From NCBI GenBank assembly GCA_035578905.1, contig JAQJVL010000004.1:6693175-6757174 (forward strand): 64,000 nt of DNA, read 5' to 3'. Position 1 is the stretch's first letter, and the number at the start of each line of letters is the position of its first letter. Both the position numbers and the translations under genes were made by a program. This document shows positions 49,881 to 59,974 of this stretch, piece by piece. The DNA comes from Stictocephala bisonia (Eukaryota > Arthropoda > Insecta > Hemiptera > Membracidae). The notes under the pieces are model-generated. The model was not told the DNA's origin and did not search any database. It was given only the letters and a program-made list of their open reading frames with translations.

Positions 49881-51544
49881 GTGAGTCTTGGTCGGGAGTT
49901 GTTTCTTTACATCATTCATCTCCAACAATGTACATGATCTAAGAGCGGCGTAGGAAAATGTTCGTTTGACTACGTGTGTCGGACAAGCCGGATTAGGTCA
50001 GGGCTCGGTGTGGCGACACCATATTGGAGCTCGCTGACTCACCACACGGGGCTTCCTTTTTTACATCGCAAAGTTTTCCACTTTCCAGATAAGCGATCTG
50101 CCTCGACATCGCCCGTCGGTTCACTCGCATAAGGAAGGCTGTCCGACCCAATCTCGTTACTGCAGCAGTGGGAGAGGCCGGAGAGGGAGACCCCTTCACG
50201 CTACACCAGGAATCAGTCGTGCCCGAATTTGGTTAAGTTGTAATCAAACCTTAACTATTTTATTTGATTATATGACAGAATTGACCCCGCAGAAAGTTTC
50301 AATATATTTGCAGTATCAGCTAACTTAGAGAAAAATCAATTGTTTCTACGAAAATAGACTTTATATAAAAAGAGTTTTATATAAATATTATCCTAGTCTG
50401 AAATTTTTATGTATTTTTTAATAGTTTTAAAAATTGTTATATTCATATAAGAAAATATCACATTTTGTTAAAATATCTGTAATACAGATTGAAGGGGTAT
50501 ATACTTAAAGCACTGAGCAATGTTTACCAACGTTGTTTTATTTTATTTTATTTCTAAAATAACAAAAACTGTACCATTATTCATTTAAACAGTCTTTTAT
50601 TGATTGGCATTTTTCTTCACTGGCTTTTGCAGTTATATCTCTGTAAAAAAGAGGAAAAGGGGCGTCATAGTACCAACAAGATAAATTACAGGTTATGTAC
50701 ATTTATAAATTAAATATACATACGACATCGGTTCATTCTTCACTTCCTACAAACCCACCTTTAATTTAAATTGGTAACCTGTATCTTCTGTTTCAGTACG
50801 TTTCTACATCCATTTCCTTTACACATTGAATAGGATTTTATTTATTTCTTATTCATATTTACTTAAAATAAAAAGCTTAAATGATTCTGTTACAAAAAAT
50901 AGACCATTTATATATTTTACTGTAATATGTTTGTTTGGTTATCAATTTAAATTGTAATCCAACTTTTTTGCAATGTAAGTGTCAATATTCATTATTCACA
51001 CGGTACTTTTTGAACTACACTTGCCTTTCACCTATTAAATTCTTTTATGCATGCTCCTTAATAAATTTATAATGTATGCTGGGTTCGAGTGTTTACGGTT
51101 GTTTCAGTTAGTATTCTATTAATCTTGATCTGGAATAGTTTAAGCGCTCGGGGCTTATTTAGCTTTTTACGCCGAAGCCTGGTGATTCGTAATTAACTTA
51201 TAAAAACGGGTCTTATGAGTGCTTGGTATAAAGTTGATACAATTTAGCTGGGTAAAAAAGGATATAGAACGCGTGTGATATGGCCTACTCTTTGTCACTC
51301 ATCGACTGATCCGGAGGGACATGAATGGTTACTATTAACTTACTTCTGATTTACCCGGTTCTATTGAGTCGTGATAGAACCATCGAGTTGAGAATCGTAT
51401 GCTCCCCCAAATACGAAGAAGAAATGGACATGGATAGATGGGTGGTGGAAATACGTCAGCTTTCTACCTTCAAACCCTACACGTTATCATAATCCCGATT
51501 GCAATAAATTAAGCATTTCAACTATGACGAATATTGTTCTGCCT
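49881..51544. other. Intergenic DNA with a GC-rich island at 49930-50225
   Basis: The first 300 bases are GC-rich (GGACAAGCCGGATTAGGTCA, GGGAGAGGCCGGAGAGGGAG) and carry overlapping open frames on both strands, but none matches a family I know. The remaining 1.3 kb is AT-rich and featureless. Confidence 0.35.
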
Positions 51545-53645
51545 TTCCAGTGTTAAAGGTACGATCGTGGCAATTGTTGTGCCTTTCTAGTGTTATTGGT
51601 ACGATCGTGGCAATTGTTTGCCTTTCCAATTTTATAGGTACGATCGTGACAATTGTTTGCCTTTCTAGTATTATAGGTAAGATCGTGAAAATTATTTGCC
51701 TTTCCAGTGTTATGGGTACGATTGTGACAATTGGTGTGCCTTTCCAGTGTTATAGGTACGATCGTGACAATTGGTGTACCTTTCAATTGTTATAGGTACG
51801 AGCGTGACAATTTGTGTGCCTTCCCAGTATGATAGGTATGATCGTGACAATTCTTTGCCTTTCCAGTGTTATAGGTACGATCGTGACAATTGTTGTGACT
51901 TTCCAGTATTATAGGTACGATCGTGACAATTGTTTGCCTTTCCAGTTTTATAAGTATGATCGTGACAATTTTTGTGCCTTTCCAGTGTTATAGGTACGAT
52001 CGTGACAATTGGTGTGCCTTTCCAGTGTTATAGGTACGATCGTGACAATTGTTGTGCCTTTCCAGTATTATAGGTATAATCGTGACAATTGGTATGCCTT
52101 TCCAGTGTTATAGGTACGATCGTGACAATTGGTGTGCCTTTCTAGTGTTATAGGTGCGATCGTGACAATTGGTGTGCCTTTCCAGTATTATAGGTATGAT
52201 CGTGACAATTGTTTGCCTTTCAATTGTTATAGGTAAGATTGTGACAATAGTTGTGCCTTTCCAGTATTATAGGTATGATCGTGACAATTGTTTGCCTTTC
52301 CAATGTTATATGTACGATCGTGACAATTTGTTTGCCTTTCCAGTGTTATGATACGATCGTGACAATTGTTGTGCCTTTCCAGTGTTAAAGGTACGATTGT
52401 ACCTATTGGTGTGCCTTTCCAGTGGTATAGGTACGATCGTGACAATTGTTGTGCCTTTCCAGTATTATAGGTATAATCGTGACAATTGGTATGCCTTTCC
52501 AGTGTTATAGGTACGATCGTGACAATTGGTGTGCCTTTCTAGTGTTATAGGTGCGATCGTGACAATTGGTGTGCCTTTCCAGTATTATAGGTATGATCGT
52601 GACAATTGTTTGCCTTTCAATTGTTATAGGTAAGATTGTGACAATAGTTGTGCCTTTCCAGTATTATAGGTATGATCGTGACGATTGTTTGCCTTTCCAA
52701 TGTTATATGTACGATCGTGACAATTTGTTTGCCTTTCCAGTGTTATGATACGATCGTGACAATTGTTGTGCCTTTCCAGTGTTAAAGGTACGATTGTACC
52801 TATTGGTGTGCCTTTCCAGTGGTATAGGTACGATCGTGACAATTGTTGTACCTTTCCAGTGTTATAGGTATGATCGAGACAATTGTTTGCTTTTCCAGTG
52901 TTGTAGATACGATCGTGACAATTGGTGTGCCTTTCCAGTGTTGTAGATACGATCGTGACAATTGGTGTGGCTTTCCAGTGTTGCAGGTATGATCGTGACA
53001 ATTGTTGTACCTTTCCAGTGTTATAGGTATGATCGTGACAATTGGTGTACCTTTCCAGTGTTGTAGATACGATCGTGACAATTGGTGTGCCTTTCCAGTG
53101 TTGCAGGTATGATCGTGACAATTGTTGTACCTTTCCAGTGTTATAGGTACGATCGTGACAATTGTTGTACCTTTCCAGTGTTATAGGTATGATCGAGACA
53201 ATTGTTTGCCTTTCCAGTGTTGTAGATACGATCGTGACAATTGGTGTGCCTTTCCAGTGTTGTAGGTATGATCGTGACAATTGTTGTGCCTTTCCAGTGT
53301 TATAGGTATGATCGTGACAATTGGTGTACCTTTCCAGTGTTGTAGATACGATCGTGACAATTGGTGTGCCTTTCCAGTGTTGCAGGTATGATCGTGACAA
53401 TTGTTGTACCTTTCCAGTGTTATAGGTACGATCGTGACAATTGTTGTACCTTTCCAGTGTTATAGGTATGATCGGGACAATTGTTTGCCTTTCCAGTGTT
53501 GTAGATACGATCGTGACAATTGGTGTGCCTTTCCAGTGTTGTAGGTATGATCGTGACAATTGTTGTGCCTTTCCAGTGTTACAGGTATGATCGTGACAAT
53601 TGTTGTGTCTCTCCAGTGTTACAGGTACGATCGTGACAATTTTCT
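51545..53645 (+). repeat. 40-bp minisatellite array
   Basis: About 52 units of GGTACGATCGTGACAATTGT then TGTGCCTTTCCAGTGTTATA. A 397-base block is duplicated in tandem (marker TAATCGTGACAATTGGTATG at about 52077 and 52474). The right part (52850-53560) carries another block duplication marked by TTGTAGATACGATCG and GATCGAGACAATTG / GATCGGGACAATTG units. The 311-residue minus frame is an artefact of three units (120 bases) being in frame. Confidence 0.96.
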
Positions 53646-55294
53646 GCCTAAACCTAAACTATTATATTTGAACTATTATTACAATGTAAACGTTTTCGTG
53701 TTACTTTAGGAATTTAAAAAATCAGGTGCTTTATCCAGATAATTTGAAAAAGGCACTCATTTTATGAACTATAGCTGATTGTTCTACTTTAAACAAGTTC
53801 TACTTTACAGCTGCAAGTTATTGGCTTGTGAATGGATTTTGTATTTAAATTTACATTAAACTCATACTACAAAATTGCTAGGCACACGTTGAATTTCATA
53901 TTTTTTAGTTTTAGATGAATACTCTTCACAAACTCTTTTCCTGCCATAAATTTACTGTGAAAGCAAATAAAATTTTGCATTTCATAAACCCAATCAAACC
54001 ATTTCAAAATGTTACCGTATTACTTCTATTCATATTTCAAAGTGGAATGTGTTAGTTAGGAGTCAGAGAAATACAGTGCCCCCAGTGAATGACTAGACTT
54101 GCTCACTTCGTTATTGAAGTGACAAATCTTAATCCGAGCCAACAATCTGACCTGAGGGCATGACCCACTTATTACAAGTTGTGGTTAATGAAAATGACCT
54201 AGAGCAAATTTCTGACAAAAGCCTTACTAGTGCAGAAGTTACATATTTTATCGTAAAAATTAATGAAAACTTCGTGATGATAAAGTCTATAGTTTTATAT
54301 CAAAACTTTCAAATTTTAACTCTTCATATTCATCCTTCCCAACTTCAAGCCATTAAGTACTGGGACCAGTGTTTTCTCCCTATATTTTATCTGAAAATCC
54401 TCAACATTTCGAAATACGTGTGATGCTAAGAATGGTATCAGTTATCATCTCGATAACTTCTGTTATCGCTGCCTTTTCTGCCATTTGTTACATTTGGACT
54501 AACAGAAATATTCGTTCGCAGATACTTTGCAGATTCTTGCAATAGCTTGTTTACCTAAGGTTTAGCGTCATAAGTTGTCAAAATAACTGGTGAGTGAATG
54601 TTTCATCTGCTTAAAATAAATTTTAATCTAACTTAAATTAGGGGGCTTTAGGAAACAATTCTAACTTTAATTAGGCACAAAATTGTATAGAGTAACATTA
54701 GAGATCTCCAGTTTTTGACATTCTTCCTTTTTTTCAATACGTATGAAATTATATGTATTTAAAAACTGAACAATAGCTGGCCATACACTTACGCTCTTTC
54801 CCTCAGAAAAAAGCGGTGTCTTATGAATAATTTCCGAAATCATCTGTGTTAGTGGACTCGAACACATGCCGTGAAAATACGGGGAATTATTTACCACGTG
54901 GCTCGTGGAAGGAAACCGACTCCGTTAGTAGTCGGTATCACGTGAGAAGATAGTGAGGAGGGATTTGCCACGAACTACGTTGGGCCACGCCATTCCACTT
55001 CAACAGAACAAAACATTTTATATTAATTATGGAAGATGAAGACAATGTAAAACCAACTAATGCAATCATTATTAAAACTTATTGCTCAATGCGATATTCA
55101 CTGGAAAAAAGTTATTTACTATAGTTAGCCTTTTCTGAAGTTATTTTTGGAGATTACCAACTGTATTAGAGGTCAAAAATAAAACATATAACAAATAACA
55201 ATAAAACTTGTATATTTAGAAGTTTTGTAAATAAATCATTATATAGGTATTAACGTCCTTTTTATTGATGATACTTAAATTCATACTACAGTAT
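53646..55294. other. AT-rich unassigned DNA
   Basis: Small frames (54160-54423 plus, 54667-54897 minus) show no recognisable domain. A short hairpin ACCGACT...AGTCGGT lies at 54915-54937 in a GC-richer patch. Confidence 0.4.
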
Positions 55295-55545
55295 GTATGT
55301 ACTGACCACCCACCCTCTCCTACACGTACAGTGGTATTGGCCCTTGCACCCACCCCTACACGTACAGTATTATTGACCCACACAACAACCCCTACACGTA
55401 CAGTAGTATTGACCCACCCACTCCTAGACGTTTTGGCCCACCCACCCACCCCTACACGTACAGTGTTATTGACCCACACATCCACCCGTACACGTACATT
55501 GGTATTGACCCACCCACTCCTAGACGTACAGTGGTATTTTGAGTT
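55295..55545 (+). repeat. 36-bp family array, 'CCCCTACACG' subtype
   Basis: About seven units of CACCCACCCCTACACGTACA then GTGGTATTGACC, with a shortened form CACTCCTAGACGTAC. It is the same family as 43.3-47.2 kb, in plus orientation, but with CCCCTACACG in place of CCCATACACG in most units. Confidence 0.9.
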
Positions 55546-55591
55546 TTTTTCTTTTTATATATAGTTAAGTGTTTTTGTTTTTGAGTTTAAG

Positions 55592-55783
55592 TCACGTCTT
55601 GTCGGACATTCGACATTCTACGAAAGAGTTCAAGACAGAATTTATTTCCATTTATCGGAGTCATCCAGCTCTCTGGAAAACTAAATCTAAGGACTATGTC
55701 AATCGTAACTTGAAAACTGTTTGTTACGATGCGTTGATAAACCTATATAAACGGGTAGGCCCTAATGCCGATCGTTTCGTTGT
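55592..55783 (+). CDS. Single MADF-domain exon (orphan)
   Basis: The open frame encodes STKEFKTEFISIYRSHPALW, then KTKSKDYVNRNLKTVCYDAL and INLYKRVGPNADRFVV. This matches the first two thirds of a MADF domain (a Myb/SANT-like DNA-binding fold of insect Adf-1 and relatives): f...yr..P.LW..kskdY.nr..k...y..l......NAd...V, with both conserved aromatic/Trp positions present. There is no ATG in frame, and a possible donor G|GTAAAG lies at 55784, just where MADF genes continue with KKI..LR. The acceptor is uncertain (AG at 55590-55591 is one choice). No second exon was found nearby. It may be a host exon or part of a PIF/Harbinger-type accessory gene. Confidence 0.6.
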
Positions 55784-56275
55784 GTAAAGAGTACACATAA
55801 CTATAATTTAACTTAATTTTCTACCAACCATTTTAAAACTGAAGAGCAAATGTACACTACTTCCCCGAGCAAAAACACTAGTTGGACATCTACGTCGCTG
55901 TCCTCTTTAAATTTTGAGCGTGACAGCGTGAAAGGATAAGACCCTACACTAGTGACACACTAATTTGAAGGATAAGACCATACAATGACGTTTTGTTCTT
56001 TCAAGGGATGACGCGCCACGCTATCCCTTGAGAAATCCTTTGGACCTAATATTTCGATCAAAATCATCCTCAACTTTCCCTTCACACTCTTTCCTTTTAC
56101 GAATCCTTTTACGTTTACACACGATACAATTAACCAAAGGAAAATAAAATTTCGGCTTCTTTACTCTTCCCGTTCTTTCCTTTGGAAGTTTCCTCTCACG
56201 TTTCCACGCGCCGTGATTTTCGTCGTGAAAGAGCATCAGTGTATGGCCAGCTAATAGGGTACACACCAGCCCTCC
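55784..56275. other. Unassigned DNA, with hairpin at 56001-56031
   Basis: TCAAGGGAT and ATCCCTTGA frame a 13-base GC-rich loop (56001-56031). A 130-residue minus frame (56021-56413) begins in the 122-bp array and ends in Lys/Arg-rich sequence (KRKRIRKRKECEGKVEDDFD). It resembles a basic nuclear protein tail but has no recognised domain. Confidence 0.4.
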
Positions 56276-56755
56276 CTGGGTAGGTGGACAATGCCGTACG
56301 ATGTCAAGGATGGCAATATGGTTACAGTAGCTATATTGCGTCCTCCAGTTGGCAGACATTCTCCACCCCTCCGGTATGTATATCACGTCAGTCCCTGGGT
56401 AGAAGGTGGACAACGCCGTACGTTGTCAAGGATGGCAATATGGTTTCAGTAGCTATATTGCGTCCTCCAGTTGGCAGGCGTCCTCCACCCCTCGTGTATG
56501 TATATCACGTCAGTCCCTGGGTAGAAGGTGGACAACGCCGTACGATGTCAACGATGGCAATATGGTTACAGTAGCTATATTGCGTCCTCCAGTTGGCAGG
56601 CTTTTTCCACCCCTCATGTATGTATATCACGTGAGTCCCTGGGTAGAAGGTGGACAACGCCGTACGATGTCAAGGATGGCAATATGGTTACAGTAGCTAT
56701 ATTGCGTCCTCTAGTTGGCAGGCGTTATCTATCCATCCCTCGTGTATGTATATCG
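56276..56755 (+). repeat. 122-bp tandem array, four copies
   Basis: Units start GTGGACAACGCCGTACGATG, continue GATGGCAATATGGTTACAGT and GCGTCCTCCAGTTGGCAGGC, and end TATATCACGTCAGTCCCTGG. Copies start at about 56284, 56406, 56528 and 56650. Divergence is low. Overlapping 96-111 residue frames are artefacts of the unit. Confidence 0.95.
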
Positions 56756-57130
56756 CGTCTCGTCTCGTCTTATCTCGTCCAGTTTAGTCTCGTCTTATCC
56801 TGTCCTGTCCCATCAAGTTCCGATCATGCCCGGTTCATCCCGTTCTTTTCTATTCCATTCTGATCCATTCCAAACTGTCATAAACTCCTACTCTGCAAAG
56901 GAAAACTAAGTCAGTAAAGATACTTGAACTTTTATGTTGAGCTTATACTCGTGGCATGTATGTATGAATTTTATAGCCATTTTAGTCCATTTATCAAATG
57001 ATAATATTTCCATTAGACAGGTTGGTGTAAAATATTCATATTTGATTTCTTCGTAATTTGATTTAGTGTCACTTTTTAATTTCTTTCCAATTCATGTGTT
57101 AAACTGATTTTTCTGAAGAACATTGATAAT
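56756..57130. other. C/T-rich low-complexity stretch, then AT-rich DNA
   Basis: At 56755-56880 degenerate five- and ten-base words (TCTCGTC, CTTATC, CATTCTGATC) recur. After that nothing is recognised up to the mariner derivative. Confidence 0.5.
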
Positions 57131-57162
57131 TACGAGGCGTGTTTTTAAAGTAAGTACCGTTT

Positions 57163-57711
57163 TTAAATTACGCCGCCGCAGCGCTGCGGTCGCCGTTTAG
57201 CGCATGCGCGCCGTGTAGCCACATCTGTTGGGAAGCCACAGACGCCATTACGGAACCATCCGATCGAGTCTACATCTGTTTGCGTGATTTTAAAATGACT
57301 CCACCTATTGAGAATCCCGCCGACTGTAAAGTGCGTGCTGTAATACGGTTTCTCTGTGTTCAAGGCTTCAAAGCAGTTGACATTCATCACCAAATCAGTG
57401 AAGTGTATGGTGAAAACATTATGAGTGATGGAATGGTTCGGAAATGGGTTAGGGCCTTTAAAGATGGCCATACAAATCAGATCATCGGTAATGACTGAAG
57501 GTCGCCCACTTCGTTCCTCATCATTAAAGTTTGTACGGCCATCTTTAAAGGCCCTAACCCATTTCCGAACCATTCCATCACTCATAATGTTTTCACCATA
57601 CACTTCACTGATTTGGTGTTGAATGTCAACTGCTTTGAAGCCTTGAACACAGAGAAACCGTATTACAGCACGCACTTTACAGTCGGCGGGATTCTCAATA
57701 GGTGGAGTCAT
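57163..57711 (-). pseudogene. Mariner transposase N-terminal fragment, right arm
   Basis: From ATG at 57709-57711 on the minus strand it reads the same N-terminus (with DIQHQIS for DIHHQIS), but goes further into the linker: FKDGRTNFNDEERSGRPSVI then TDDL. It crosses the centre and then reads antisense through the left arm to a stop at 57163. The residues after TDDL are the mirror of the transposase gene, not transposase. This arm keeps about 60 bases more of the original gene than the left arm. Confidence 0.85.
57295..57498 (+). pseudogene. Mariner transposase N-terminal fragment, left arm
   Basis: From ATG at 57295: MTPPIENPADCKVRAVIRFL, then CVQGFKAVDIHHQISEVYGE and SDGMVRKWVRAFKDGHTNQ, with a stop at 57496-57498. 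This is the first helix-turn-helix of a mariner-family transposase up to the linker (VR.W...F..GR..v.De.RsGRP). The frame runs off the palindrome centre and ends at once, so the second DNA-binding motif and the DDD triad are absent. Confidence 0.85.
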
Positions 57712-57875
57712 TTTAAAATCACGCAAACAGATGTAGACTCGATCGGATGGTTCCGTAATGGCGTCTGTGGCTTCCCAACAGATGTGGCTACACGGCGCGC
57801 ATGCGCTAAACGGCGACCGCAGCGCTGCGGCGGCGTAATTTAAAAACGGTACTTACTTTAAAAACACGCCTCGTA

Positions 57876-59974
57876 TGTTTGCAAACAATGGAAGTATCGT
57901 ATAGTGGGCTGATTTTTTAATTTTCAAGTGTTTTTTTTATTTACCTTATTATTATCTGTAGGTGGTATTGTTCAATCATTTGTCAACTCCAGGAAACAAA
58001 ACTTAGGACAACTGTCGAACTCAAGAATAGAGCAAATTATTTAATGTAAATATTGAAATCACGATCCAAAGCATTGCTTCTCAAACCTTTTTGGGCTTGA
58101 TAATTTCAAGAAATGTTACTTAACAGATTTAGAACAGTTTTACAATGGCAGACAACATATTGAAATATTTAAATTACTCATTTAGCACAAATACTGTTTG
58201 TGTAAGGTTGACTGCAATCTATGCTAGTAGCAAAACCTTTATTTTTTCTTCTTATTACTAAATATAAAAATTGTGTCTTTTTTTAACCACTAAAATAAAA
58301 CAAATCACCATTTTTGAATGTGTTTATTAATGCAGCAACCATGAAGAAATTGTAAAATTTAAATATCTTATCTACTCCCATAAAATTTGCAAATTTAATG
58401 TAAATTTGTAAACTATAGTATTTTGTTGAAATAACTTGATATCGGAACTGATTGTGTGTACAGATATTACAATATTTAATTTTCTTATTTTTATTATTTA
58501 AATAAAGATATCATTAGAGACTTTTACCTCGATTACCAATTAAAAGAGTAAAAATGTTTGACAGAATCGAGTAAATTTACCACGTTTGTCGAATACTCGA
58601 GATGTGTTAGTTACTTAGTTTCGTCACGTGATCACGTCATTTATGTTTGTCATTCTATAAAATGTATTATGACTAAACCGACTTAATAATAACAGTTTTC
58701 AAAGCATTGCTACATTGTCATATATTTCAATCTGACAACCTATGAGCCATTCAAAACCTTATTTTTCTTTTTTTCATTTAGTAAGGTAGTTTTTTGTACG
58801 AAATTTTCAAAGATAACACAGTGACATAGACATGATTGTGGTTTAGCAATGTAGACGCAATAAAAATATCAATTTTACGAAATAGAACTGGCATATTATT
58901 ATGGTAATTATAGATTTTACTTTTTTCACCATCTGGAGTCGAGCATACCATAATTATCATGAAATCGCGATGGTGGTACAGGGCAGTTATTACTGGTATT
59001 ATTTATTATTAGGCAGATGCAACTCGCTTACTTCGAGGAGAGTACTGTAAACACAATCTGCATTACCAACAGTAGGCAGTGCAGCGCTCTTCAGGGATTT
59101 CGCTGCACTAGCTGGCCAAGTTGAGTAGACACAGTACAACTTTGACATAGGACATACAGTATCATCATAACTTGCCACTGAAATCCTTGAATGTAAGCCT
59201 TAGATACCTTCTCAATGTACAAAAATATGGTACTTTTTGCTAAAAGAATAGTTTATACCTAAAAGGTTTTTTTACAATTATAACATTGGTTTCTTTTTGG
59301 ATTGTGAGATCGTGATGGGCTGAATTTTATATTTTATAAACTAATCTTAAACTAAACTTTCCAACAATAATAAACGCAGGTTTTTCCAGTTAGAATAGTT
59401 GGGATATTACTTGCATAACCCTATAAGCAAGAACATTCCAATGTATATAGATAAGCTTTTTAAAACCACAGTTGTATGACTAAATATATATTTAGAAAAT
59501 GAATTTATATTCAACAATTAACATAACACGATATATTCTTTTTTTTCAATTTTATGGAATATTACTAAGACTCAAATGATAAAAACAAAAGAAATGTGCT
59601 TTAAAAAATTATTAATTTAAAATTTGAAGAAAGACACTTTTATAACGAAATCATTTATAAGACAGACGCGTTCTTAATGCAATGTCAAATCGATTAGAAA
59701 CTTCTATATAAGAACTAATAATTAATAACAATTGTTCTTGAAAAATTTATATTTATTTACCTATTCATATGAATATGTATCATAAATTTTGTTGGTATTA
59801 AAATCATCATTTGTTTTTTAATGTTACCCAAACAAACATGTCCCAAGTTTGGCAATGCAATTTCACTACGATATTACTAACATTATTTAATTAATTAATT
59901 AAATTAATTATGAAATATCTGTTATTTTATCTGAATTTAGATTAAATGATTTTTACCTTGTTTAGCTAACAAGT
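57876..59974. other. AT-rich unassigned DNA
   Basis: No gene recognised. A GC-richer patch at 59030-59115 contains a nine-base hairpin AGTGCAGCG...CGCTGCACT. An ATTAATTA-type run at about 59890-59910 precedes the 23-bp array. Confidence 0.4.

Larger units (their letters stand above)
57133..57873. mobile_element. Palindromic mariner derivative (741 bp)
   Basis: The terminal sequences CGAGGCGTGTTTTTAAAGTA (57133) and its inverse (ending 57873) are flanked by TA on both sides (57131-57132, 57874-57875), the Tc1/mariner target site. The inversion is not limited to the ends: 57133-57469 and 57537-57873 are near-identical inverse copies of 337 bases, each holding the mariner 5' end and the start of its transposase. 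Only 67 bases (57470-57536) separate them. The element has two left halves and no right half, hence no catalytic domain. Confidence 0.9.

Noticed and set aside
52624..53559. 311-residue minus-strand frame with SRSYLQHWKGTPIVTIV repeats
   Set aside because: Three 40-bp units equal 120 bases and stay in frame by chance; the plus strand of the same array also shows open frames.
56021..56413. 130-residue basic protein on the minus strand
   Set aside because: Its first half lies inside the 122-bp tandem array and the second half shows only Lys/Arg-rich sequence without a domain.
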